A stretch of 64,000 nucleotides of DNA from positions 1 to 64,000 of the forward strand of contig CAJTVB010000014.1 of assembly GCA_910579755.1 (NCBI GenBank), read 5' to 3'. Made by a program: the position numbers and the translations under genes. Numbering within the stretch: position 1 is the stretch's first letter; every line of letters starts with the position of its first letter. This DNA comes from an uncultured Acetatifactor sp. Its GTDB lineage: Bacteria > Bacillota > Clostridia > Lachnospirales > Lachnospiraceae. The notes beneath the pieces were generated by a model. It ran no database searches and was not told the DNA's origin. It worked only from the letters and a program-made list of their open reading frames with translations. Below are positions 57,375 through 64,000 of this stretch, piece by piece.

Positions 57375-58835
57375 ATGCAGGTTTTAAACAAAGAGATCAC
57401 AGGGAAGAAGGAACGGCCTGTACGTGTAGTGCAGTTCGGGGAGGGGAATTTCCTCCGGGCGTTTGTGGATTACATGATCGACATTGCCAATGAAGAGGGA
57501 AGGTTTGACGGCGATATTGTGCTGATCAAGCCCATTGATTTCGGGAGCCTTGAGCCCTTTCACAGACAGGACTGCCAGTATACGGTATCTTTGCGGGGCA
57601 TGGTGGGAGGTCAGGCAAGAGTGCTTGACCGGCAGGTGACCAGCGTGGCAGATGCTGTGGATGCCTATGGGGAGTACGAAAAGTATATGGCGCTGGCGGA
57701 GCTTGACACCCTGCGGTTTGTGGTGTCCAATACAACGGAGGCAGGAATTGTGTTTGATGACAGGGACCGGTTTGAACTGGAGCCGCCGGCAAGCTTTCCC
57801 GGAAAACTTACCAAGTTTTTGCATCATCGTTATGAATTTTTTCATGGAGATCCGGAAAAAGGGCTTGTGATGTTGCCCGTGGAGCTCATCGACGATAATG
57901 GGATTATGCTGAAAAAGTGTGTGCTGCAGCTGATCGGGCTGTGGAAGCTTGGGGAGGATTTTCGGGAGTGGGTGGAGCAGGCCTGCGTATTTACCTCCAC
58001 TCTGGTGGATCGGATCGTTACCGGCTACCCCCGTGACACTATTGAGGAGGAGTGGGAAAAGCTGGGCTATGAGGACCGGCTTATGGTGACCGGTGAGCCC
58101 TTTGCCCTGTGGGTTATCGAAAGCACCCGGGATATCAGCAGGGAATTTCCTCTTCCTGAGGCAGGGCTTCCCGTGATCTTTACCAAGGATCAAAAGCCCT
58201 ATAAACAGCGTAAGGTGCGGATCCTCAACGGAGCCCATACCTCTTTTGTGCCGGTTTCCTATCTTTGCGGAAATGACACGGTGAAGGAGTCCATGGATGA
58301 TTCGGATATCAGGAATTTTATGGAAAAGATCATCTATGAGGAGGTGATTCCCACCTTGACCCTTCCCAGGCAGGAGCTGGAGGAATTTGCGGAGGCGGTA
58401 ATTACCCGGTTTAATAACCCTTATGTAAAGCACGCACTGTTGTCGATTTCTCTGAATTCCGTGTCTAAATGGAGGGCCAGATGCCTGCCCAGTCTTTTGG
58501 GCTATGTGGAACAAAGGGCAAGTCTTCCGCCCAGGCTGACGTTTTCTCTGGCGGCGTTGATGGCATTTTACCAGGGCCGGGAGCTTCGGGACAAGGCTCT
58601 GATAGGTCATCGGGAGGGGCAGGAATACAGTATCCTGGATGATGGAAATGTATTGGAGTTTTTCCGTACCCATTGTCAGGAGGATGCCCGGACGTTTGCT
58701 TCGGCTTTCCTGGGAAGAACAGATTTCTGGGGCCGGGATCTAAACAGTGTGAAAGAGCTTACAGAAGCCGTGGCAGGATATCTGAGTGATATCAGAGAGA
58801 GGGGCATGAGGGCAGCGTTATGCAGAATTTCCTGA
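57375..58835 (+). CDS. uxaB: Tagaturonate (altronate) oxidoreductase
   Basis: ATG 57375 follows GGAGGGTGA. The 486-residue protein is a long-chain mannitol-dehydrogenase-family enzyme: an NAD-binding start VRVVQFGEGNFLRAFVDYMI, then LRFVVSNTTEAGIVFDDRDR, GLVMLPVELIDDNGIMLKKC, TLVDRIVTGYPRDTIEEEWE, and the catalytic region KVRILNGAHTSFVPVSYLCG with the lysine/asparagine cluster. It reduces tagaturonate to altronate in galacturonate breakdown; the related fructuronate reductase is less likely because uxaA follows. The stop overlaps uxaA by 16 bases. The promoter-operator upstream suggests LacI-type repression. Confidence 0.93.
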   Translation: MQVLNKEITGKKERPVRVVQFGEGNFLRAFVDYMIDIANEEGRFDGDIVLIKPIDFGSLEPFHRQDCQYTVSLRGMVGGQARVLDRQVTSVADAVDAYGEYEKYMALAELDTLRFVVSNTTEAGIVFDDRDRFELEPPASFPGKLTKFLHHRYEFFHGDPEKGLVMLPVELIDDNGIMLKKCVLQLIGLWKLGEDFREWVEQACVFTSTLVDRIVTGYPRDTIEEEWEKLGYEDRLMVTGEPFALWVIESTRDISREFPLPEAGLPVIFTKDQKPYKQRKVRILNGAHTSFVPVSYLCGNDTVKESMDDSDIRNFMEKIIYEEVIPTLTLPRQELEEFAEAVITRFNNPYVKHALLSISLNSVSKWRARCLPSLLGYVEQRASLPPRLTFSLAALMAFYQGRELRDKALIGHREGQEYSILDDGNVLEFFRTHCQEDARTFASAFLGRTDFWGRDLNSVKELTEAVAGYLSDIRERGMRAALCRIS

Positions 58836-60448
58836 AGATAAACGAAAACGATAATGTTGTGGTGGCGCTGAGGGCCATTTCGGCGGGAGAGTGTATTTCC
58901 ACAGAGGTTCAGGGAGTCGTCCGGGAGGTTGTTGCGCTGGAGGAGATTCCCCAGGGGCATAAGATGGCGATTCAGGATATCCCGGAGGGCGGCGGGGTGA
59001 TCAAGTACGGCTATGCAATCGGCAGCGTCATAAGGTCCGTGAGGGCGGGAGAGTGGATCCACACCCATAATTTGAAGACCGGTCTTGGAGACTTGCTGGA
59101 ATATACCTATGAGCCTGTGCCGGAGGTGTCGGTCACAGGGAATATTTCCCGGAGAAGCAGCGGATCTGAGGAGAAAGGATCCCAGGCAGAGAGCGGATCT
59201 GAGGAGAAAGGATCCTTGGCAGAGAGTGTGCCCCGAGTGGAGGGAGTATCTCAGGCAGAGAGTGCATCCGCCCGGGAGAAAAATACGTTCTGGGGCTTTC
59301 CGCGCCCGGACAACAGGGCGGGAGTCAGGAACGAAATCTGGGTGATTCCCACCGTGGGCTGTGTAAACAGTGTGGCGCAGGCCATTGCCGGGAAGGCCAA
59401 TGTATATGTGAAGGGCAGCGTGGAGGAGGTCATTGCTTTTTCCCACCCCTACGGCTGCTCCCAGATGGGGGAGGATCAGGAATATACCAGAAGGATACTG
59501 GCGGATCTGATTCGTCATCCCAATGCAGGCGGAGTACTGGTGCTGGGCCTGGGATGTGAAAACAGCAATATTCAGGTGCTGAAACCTTATCTGGGCCAAT
59601 ACGATGAGAGCCGGGTCAGATTCCTACAGGCTCAGGATTGTGAAAATGAGATTGCCGAGGGCGTGGAGCTGATAAAAGAGCTTATAGAGCAGGCATCCCG
59701 TCTTCGAAGAGAACCCGTAAGCGTGGATAAGCTGGTGGTGGGGCTGAAATGCGGCGGTAGCGACGGTCTTTCGGGCATTACGGCCAATCCGCTGGTAGGC
59801 AGGTTTTCCGACAGGCTGATTCTGGAGGGAGGAACTACCATTCTCACGGAGGTGCCGGAAATGTTCGGGGCGGAGACCATTCTGATGAACCGCTGTGCGG
59901 ACCGGGAGCTGTTCGGGCAGACCGTGGACATGATTAATGATTTTAAGAATTATTATAAGCGCCATGGACAGACCATATATGAAAATCCTTCTCCGGGAAA
60001 TAAGGAGGGCGGTATTTCCACTCTGGAGGATAAATCTCTGGGCTGTACCCAGAAATCGGGAAGCGCCCCTGTAAAGGGAGTTCTGCAGTATGGGGACAGG
60101 GTGAGTGTGCCGGGGCTGAACCTGCTTTCCGCTCCGGGAAATGACCTGGTAGCGGCCACGGCCCTGGCGGCGGCAGGAGCCCAGATCGTTTTGTTTACCA
60201 CAGGGCGAGGCACCCCCTTTGCCTCTCCGGTGCCTACGGTGAAAATATCCACCAATTCTGCATTGGCCGGGAAAAAGGCGAACTGGATTGATTTCAATGC
60301 CGGTGTGCTGGCGGAGGGGCGTGGGATGGAGGAGCAATCGAAGGCTCTGTTTGACTATGTGCTGGAGGTGGCTTCCGGGAAAAAGGTCTGCAGCGAGGAG
60401 GCCGGATTTCATGATATGGCAATCTTTAAGCAGGGTGTTACATTGTAA
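58820..60448 (+). CDS. uxaA: Altronate dehydratase with repeat-containing linker
   Basis: The 542-residue enzyme has the UxaA layout: an N-terminal SAF-like domain (MQNFLKINENDNVVVALRAI to GDLLEYTYEPVPE, about 1-100) and a C-terminal catalytic domain from about 160 (FWGFPRPDNRAGVRNEIWVI, YGCSQMGEDQEYTRRILADL, LGLGCENSNIQVL, GLKCGGSDGLSGITANPLVG, NGCADRE-like RCADRELFGQTVDM). Between them lies an unusual linker (about 111-160) with 11-residue repeats SGSEEKGSQAE and SGSEEKGSLAE plus weaker copies. It dehydrates altronate to 2-keto-3-deoxygluconate. The enzyme is about 45 residues longer than usual because of the linker. Overlap with uxaB indicates coupling. Confidence 0.93.
   Translation: MQNFLKINENDNVVVALRAISAGECISTEVQGVVREVVALEEIPQGHKMAIQDIPEGGGVIKYGYAIGSVIRSVRAGEWIHTHNLKTGLGDLLEYTYEPVPEVSVTGNISRRSSGSEEKGSQAESGSEEKGSLAESVPRVEGVSQAESASAREKNTFWGFPRPDNRAGVRNEIWVIPTVGCVNSVAQAIAGKANVYVKGSVEEVIAFSHPYGCSQMGEDQEYTRRILADLIRHPNAGGVLVLGLGCENSNIQVLKPYLGQYDESRVRFLQAQDCENEIAEGVELIKELIEQASRLRREPVSVDKLVVGLKCGGSDGLSGITANPLVGRFSDRLILEGGTTILTEVPEMFGAETILMNRCADRELFGQTVDMINDFKNYYKRHGQTIYENPSPGNKEGGISTLEDKSLGCTQKSGSAPVKGVLQYGDRVSVPGLNLLSAPGNDLVAATALAAAGAQIVLFTTGRGTPFASPVPTVKISTNSALAGKKANWIDFNAGVLAEGRGMEEQSKALFDYVLEVASGKKVCSEEAGFHDMAIFKQGVTL
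59159..59224 (+). repeat. 33-bp tandem repeat in the uxaA linker
   Basis: Two nearly identical 33-base units (59159-59191 and 59192-59224), followed by two degenerate ones, encode the Ser-Gly-Ser-Glu-Glu-Lys linker. The unit length equals that of the repeats in the GNAT-CutC gene. Confidence 0.9.
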
Positions 60449-60454
60449 TCGCGT

Positions 60455-60479
60455 CAGCCCCCGGAGACACCGGGGGCTG
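60455..60479. terminator. Bidirectional terminator between uxaA and the DUF4091 gene
   Basis: CAGCCCCCGG-agaca-CCGGGGGCTG, with TCTTTGTC after it; the two flanking genes converge here. Confidence 0.85.
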
Positions 60480-60503
60480 TCTTTGTCTGTCAAGGAATCA
60501 AAG

Positions 60504-62063
60504 TCACATCTCTAAAAGGCGGATCAGCCGTTCCCGGGCTTCCAGCAGAACAGAGCCCTGACGGGTATAATCCCGGAAGCTGGTACACACGCTGCGGATC
60601 AGATTTTCTGTTTCCTCAGGAGCCCTTTGGAAGGCCTGCTCCAGCAGCTCCCAGTCTTCTGCGCCGGCCCGCTGGGCCTCAAAACGCATGCTTTTATATG
60701 GACCCTGAGGGCCGGGATAAACTATGTGGGCATCTCCGGCGGGCAGCAGCGCGCCTTTGTGGGGACAGCAGGCGCTGTGCCAGATGTCGTCCCCGATATA
60801 ATAGTTGAAGCCCCAATGAAGGAATCCGGACAACCGGTACAATGCCCCCATCCACATGACTGCCCTGCTGGCGGTGAGGGGCAGATCCATACTGCGGTTC
60901 ATAATGGGGCCGGCGGGGAAGGCGCAGGTATAAAACCACATTTCCTCTCCGGCTTCCTTCAGGGTTTCATAAGTCTCCTGCCATTTTTCATAGGTGTCCT
61001 GTTTGGGAACCCAGATATCGATGCCGCCTCCCAGATTAGTGGTTTCCACCGCATCGATAATGGGAACGCCGGGCAGGAATTTCCGGCACATAGAGGCCAG
61101 GACGCGGTAGGTAATGTCGTTATAGGTCTGGGGCTCGTCCGCAAGGGCCTGGGCCATGCGGCCCTGCCAATGGTTTTCCCGGATGATACCCTGCCACTGC
61201 TTGAAATATTTTTGTATCTGCAAATATCCTTCCGGTGTGGTGATGCCGGTTTTTTGATCCCAGGAGGGGTAATATTCGCTGGTGTTCCAGGCGTGCCAGT
61301 GAGCGATATGCCCTCCGCACAGCCAGGGCGCGCCTTCCTCCAGGGAGATCTGTCCGGCTCTCCGGGCCAGAGTAAAGTCAAAGCCGGTCAGCACTCCTTC
61401 ATCCCATACAGCCTCCCCGGCCGGCAGGAGAATGTGGGTACAGCGCATTTGAAGCTGTGCCCGGACATACTGTCTGAAAAGCTCCCAATAGGCGTCACTG
61501 CCTTTTTCCACGGCATGCTGAACCGCAAGATTGTCATAATCAAAAAAGTTCAGCATTCCCACGGCACCCTCTCCGAGAGGGGGAACCTGGGCGGCGCTTA
61601 CCCGGCACCGTACAGGAATAACTTCTTTTTCGTTGAGGCGCAGGGCTCCCGTATATGTGCCCGGACGCGTCTGTGGGGAGGCCTCCGCGCACAGATACAA
61701 AGCACTGCGGCCCCTGGGCAGTGGTTCGTCTATGGGCCGCAGGACGTCGTAAACGTCAAAAGGCGCTTTTTTCGTCACGAATTCCCGGCAGGTTTCATAA
61801 TCTGTGGTGGTCATCAGGTCGGCGGAGGTGTTTTCATTGACTCCTGCCAGCAGGAGCTGGTACAGCAGGACTTCGGGGCCTTCGCCGTTCTCCCAGCTGA
61901 AGAGGGGAGTGGTTTCCTCCGGAAGGTCGCATAAAATCTGGGCGGCACCATGCCCGCCCCGGGGCGCAGCCAGCTCCACAGAGGATGTGCTGCTGTGGGA
62001 GGAGTCGGGGAAGAGCCAGTCGGTGTCGGTAAAAACGGAATACTGCATGGAATGATACATCAT
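60504..62063 (-). CDS. DUF4091 (glycoside hydrolase-like) protein
   Basis: I take the start at 62063 (MMYHSMQYSVFTDTDWLFPD; AAAGGATT upstream). An in-frame ATG at 62126 overlaps the kinase gene and lacks a ribosome site. The 519-residue protein has a beta-sandwich N-terminal part (SALYLCAEASPQTRPGTYTG, LRLNEKEVIPVRCRVSAAQV) and a TIM-barrel-like DUF4091 domain (VGMLNFFDYDNLA, AQALADEPQTYNDITYRVLA, MWFYTCAFPAGPIMNRSMDL, SGFLHWGFNYYIGDDIWHSA, YPGPQGPYKSMRFEAQRAGA). The E-P-x and W-G-x-N-Y features are typical of hydrolases acting on host or plant glycans; the substrate is unknown. No signal peptide, so it is intracellular. It lies next to a YesMN system and the uronate genes, suggesting an oligosaccharide pathway. 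Confidence 0.8.
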   Translation of the reverse strand: MMYHSMQYSVFTDTDWLFPDSSHSSTSSVELAAPRGGHGAAQILCDLPEETTPLFSWENGEGPEVLLYQLLLAGVNENTSADLMTTTDYETCREFVTKKAPFDVYDVLRPIDEPLPRGRSALYLCAEASPQTRPGTYTGALRLNEKEVIPVRCRVSAAQVPPLGEGAVGMLNFFDYDNLAVQHAVEKGSDAYWELFRQYVRAQLQMRCTHILLPAGEAVWDEGVLTGFDFTLARRAGQISLEEGAPWLCGGHIAHWHAWNTSEYYPSWDQKTGITTPEGYLQIQKYFKQWQGIIRENHWQGRMAQALADEPQTYNDITYRVLASMCRKFLPGVPIIDAVETTNLGGGIDIWVPKQDTYEKWQETYETLKEAGEEMWFYTCAFPAGPIMNRSMDLPLTASRAVMWMGALYRLSGFLHWGFNYYIGDDIWHSACCPHKGALLPAGDAHIVYPGPQGPYKSMRFEAQRAGAEDWELLEQAFQRAPEETENLIRSVCTSFRDYTRQGSVLLEARERLIRLLEM

Positions 62064-62118
62064 AGGAATCCTTTCTCTGTTTTCTGGATTTTTTGTAGTT
62101 GGTTCCGATATTTCTTTT

Positions 62119-63927
62119 TTATTCATCTTGAGATTCCGCGGGCTTTGGTTCCACAGCCGGCAACAGAATCGTTACCTTTGTTCCCCGGCCCGGAACGCTT
62201 TCACAGAACAGACCGTAGGGATCGCCGTACACAATGTGCAGTCGATCACAGATATTGCGCACGCCGTAACCGCCCTCCGTTTCGGTGCTGCCGGGAGAAG
62301 AGGGTGAAAAATTTGCCAGCCGGGCAGCCTCGTTCATTCCCACGCCGTCATCCTCGACGGTAATCCGGAGCAGTCCGCCTTCCCGCCGGGTGCACACGCG
62401 GATGGTGCCGGTTTTCGAGGGCTTTTCAAAAATTCCGTGAATCATTGCGTTTTCGATCAGGGGCTGCAGGATGATCTTGATTACCTGGCACAGGCCGGCG
62501 CTTTCGTCCAGCTGCCATTCCGTCTGCAGCCGGTTGTCAAAGCGCATATTCTGAATTTCCATATACAGCCGGGCGTGCCGGATTTCGTCCGCCAGCGGGA
62601 TCACCTCTTTCCCGTGGCTGAGGGAGGCCCGGTAGAACTGTCCGAGAGAGCGTACCATGCGGCTGATCTCCGGCACGTTCCGGGAGATGGCGGTGCAGTT
62701 GATCAGATCCAGGGAATTGTACAGGAAATGAGGATTGATCTGGGCCTGCAGGGCCTTCAGCTCAAGGTGCTTGATCTGCCGGGCATATTCCACCCGCTCT
62801 TCCATAAGACTGTCTATGCGGTCCATCATTCGGTCAAAGCCGCCCATCAGCTGTGCAATTTCGTCGTCGCCCTCCGGCATCAGCCGGGTGCGTACATTTC
62901 CCTGCTCCACGGATTCCATGGTTTTGGCGAAAAGGGAAATTCTGTTCAGGGTGGATTGACTGATGACGTAGGCCAGCAGGTATGCCGCAATTCCAAGCAG
63001 CACTACCACCGCCAGCATTTCCAGCCGCAGCTCCCGGCTAAGCCGGAACACACCGGCGGCGGGCAGAATGACCGCCATGCGCCAGTCTGTGCCCTCCAGC
63101 TCCCGCCATTGGGCGTAATATCGCCGTCCTTCCCACTCCACAGGCTTCCAGCCGCCGCCGGATGCCGGCAGGCTTCGTGCAAGTCCCAGTTGTTCCTGTT
63201 GCGTAATACCGGTGTCCGAGGCGCACAGAACCTGTGTCCCCCGCAGAAGCAGCAGCGTGCCGTTTTCCACCACGGGAGGCGCGTTAAGATATTGAAGGAT
63301 GTATGCCGCATCCGCATCCGCCCGCAGGACGGCTAGCGGCTCCATGACCGCCCGGGGATTATAAATTACCTGCATGGCGGAGAACAGGTGCTGTTCTTCT
63401 TCCGGCTGACCGGCAAAGTCGGCCGGAGAAAACCAGCTTCGCCGGCTGTCCCGGCAGGCGGTCTGGTACCAGTCGGTTTCCGAGACCTCACTGGCCTGCA
63501 GAATGTTATTCTGTCCGGAAGCGTACAGATATTCATTGTCCGCATACAGACGGATCCGGGCTACGCCGGACAGCTTGCGCAGATGCTGAAAGGTCAGGGC
63601 AAGCTTGTCGGTATCCTCAAGGCGCTTAATATACGTAATGTCCTTGGGATCGTTGGAGGCCATGGCGTATACCAGAGGGTCGGCGGAAAGTATGTCCAGC
63701 ACTTCATCCAGCTTGTCCAGGGCCTGCTGTACCGAGGCCGCGGAGCTGTCGAAGGCATTTTGGGCGGCGGAAAAAGTCTGCTCCCGGGCTACGCTGCGGA
63801 TGCGGAAATAGGCGTACAGCGTAAACAGCCCCAACGGCAGCACCACCAGAAGAAAAAAGACCCACAGCAGCTTGGTTTTCAACTTGCCGTGCTCCGGGGC
63901 GAACCAATGTAACCGGATTTTTTTCAT
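62119..63927 (-). CDS. yesM: YesM-type sensor histidine kinase
   Basis: The 602-residue kinase has TM1 (LLWVFFLLVVLPLGLFTLYA, about 21-40), a large extracytoplasmic dCache-like domain (about 45-300) and TM2 (EMLAVVVLLGIAAYLLAYVI, about 305-325). A HAMP segment (AKTMESVEQGNVRTRLMPEG), the His_kinase region ALQAQINPHFLYNSLDLINC with the phospho-His, and a HATPase domain (KIILQPLIENAMIHGI, VEDDGVGMNEAARL, GGYGVRNICDRL) follow. YesM kinases sense carbohydrates or binding proteins and phosphorylate AraC-type YesN regulators. The yesN end lies seven bases upstream (minus strand), and the DUF4091 gene just downstream, so all three form an operon. Confidence 0.93.
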   Translation of the reverse strand: MKKIRLHWFAPEHGKLKTKLLWVFFLLVVLPLGLFTLYAYFRIRSVAREQTFSAAQNAFDSSAASVQQALDKLDEVLDILSADPLVYAMASNDPKDITYIKRLEDTDKLALTFQHLRKLSGVARIRLYADNEYLYASGQNNILQASEVSETDWYQTACRDSRRSWFSPADFAGQPEEEQHLFSAMQVIYNPRAVMEPLAVLRADADAAYILQYLNAPPVVENGTLLLLRGTQVLCASDTGITQQEQLGLARSLPASGGGWKPVEWEGRRYYAQWRELEGTDWRMAVILPAAGVFRLSRELRLEMLAVVVLLGIAAYLLAYVISQSTLNRISLFAKTMESVEQGNVRTRLMPEGDDEIAQLMGGFDRMMDRIDSLMEERVEYARQIKHLELKALQAQINPHFLYNSLDLINCTAISRNVPEISRMVRSLGQFYRASLSHGKEVIPLADEIRHARLYMEIQNMRFDNRLQTEWQLDESAGLCQVIKIILQPLIENAMIHGIFEKPSKTGTIRVCTRREGGLLRITVEDDGVGMNEAARLANFSPSSPGSTETEGGYGVRNICDRLHIVYGDPYGLFCESVPGRGTKVTILLPAVEPKPAESQDE

Positions 63928-63933
63928 ATTTCC

Positions 63934-64000
63934 TCAATTTCCGCGATGCTTTTCCCGGTATTCCCTGGGCGTAAGGCCCGTTTCCCGGGTAAAAAGCTTT
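63934..64000 (-). CDS. yesN: YesN-type AraC response regulator, C-terminal end only
   Basis: The window edge cuts this gene, leaving the final 21 codons: KLFTRETGLTPREYREKHRG and one Asn before TGA. F-x-x-E-x-G-x-T-P-x-(E/Q)-Y-R is the end of the second HTH of AraC-family proteins. With YesM immediately downstream it is the cognate response regulator. The kinase ribosome site (TTGAGGAAAT) overlaps its stop. Confidence 0.8.
   Translation of the reverse strand, partial: KLFTRETGLTPREYREKHRGN

Overview
The window reads as the chromosome of an anaerobic gut Firmicute, most likely a Lachnospiraceae-type Clostridia. The support is the Shine-Dalgarno-led genes, a Ptb/Buk terminal butyrate pathway, KtrAB, YesMN-type regulation, Pst/PhoBR, and conjugative-element families (PcfJ/PcfK, DUF4313, DUF5688, DUF932, Tn916-type Xis/Int) common in that family. 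I cannot name a genus.

Layout. (A) 1-16 kb is accessory DNA: an IS4-type transposase tail; a YhcG-type nuclease gene bracketed by copies of a 17-bp palindrome; a DUF2971 pseudogene; then pieces of a conjugative element (initiator-like wHTH protein, RinA/ArpU-like protein, pilin, a 58-codon stump of a VirB6/TrbL-like gene). A 2.4-kb AT-rich islet follows (retropepsin-like pair and DUF4238), then more element genes (YqaJ stump, frameshifted PcfK, PcfJ). Next come an Rpn nuclease gene with a separate, strongly translated copy of its own C-terminal segment, a ParM/ParR partition pair and an XRE regulator. (B) 16.1-28.7 kb is core-like: HD protein (frameshifted), pyridoxal/pyridoxamine kinase, lipoprotein alkaline phosphatase, YibE/F, and a complete pstSCAB-phoU-phoB-phoR locus with Pho-box-like 11-bp phased repeats before phoA and pstS. 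(C) 28.7-38.1 kb is a second, Tn916-like integrative-element remnant: sigma-like and HTH regulators on +, ten accessory genes on -, then Xis and an integrase that has lost about 110 central residues and its frame. (D) 38.2-51.4 kb: LMW protein tyrosine phosphatase; a TetR regulator divergent from an 1895-residue MMPL permease carrying a large GLUG-repeat outer region; a GNAT-CutC fusion joined by 11-residue tandem repeats; ptb-buk; ktrB-ktrA. (E) 51.4-64 kb: hexuronate catabolism (uxaC, LacI regulator, uxaB, uxaA), interrupted by a LytTR regulator with a truncated AgrC-like partner and an AT-rich NatAB-like ABC exporter, then a DUF4091 protein and a YesMN two-component system.

How it works together. 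Region B senses and takes up phosphate and releases it from organic esters. Region E turns glucuronate/galacturonate-type sugar acids toward 2-keto-3-deoxygluconate, with a LacI-type operator on the uxaB promoter. Ptb-Buk makes butyrate and ATP. The two mobile remnants look transfer-dead: no relaxase or VirB4/VirD4 gene is visible, the VirB6/TrbL-like gene is truncated and the integrase is broken. They still carry apparently intact regulators, partition genes and a candidate Rpn toxin-antitoxin-like defence locus, the most interesting system here. All family calls come from reading the sequence, without database searches.
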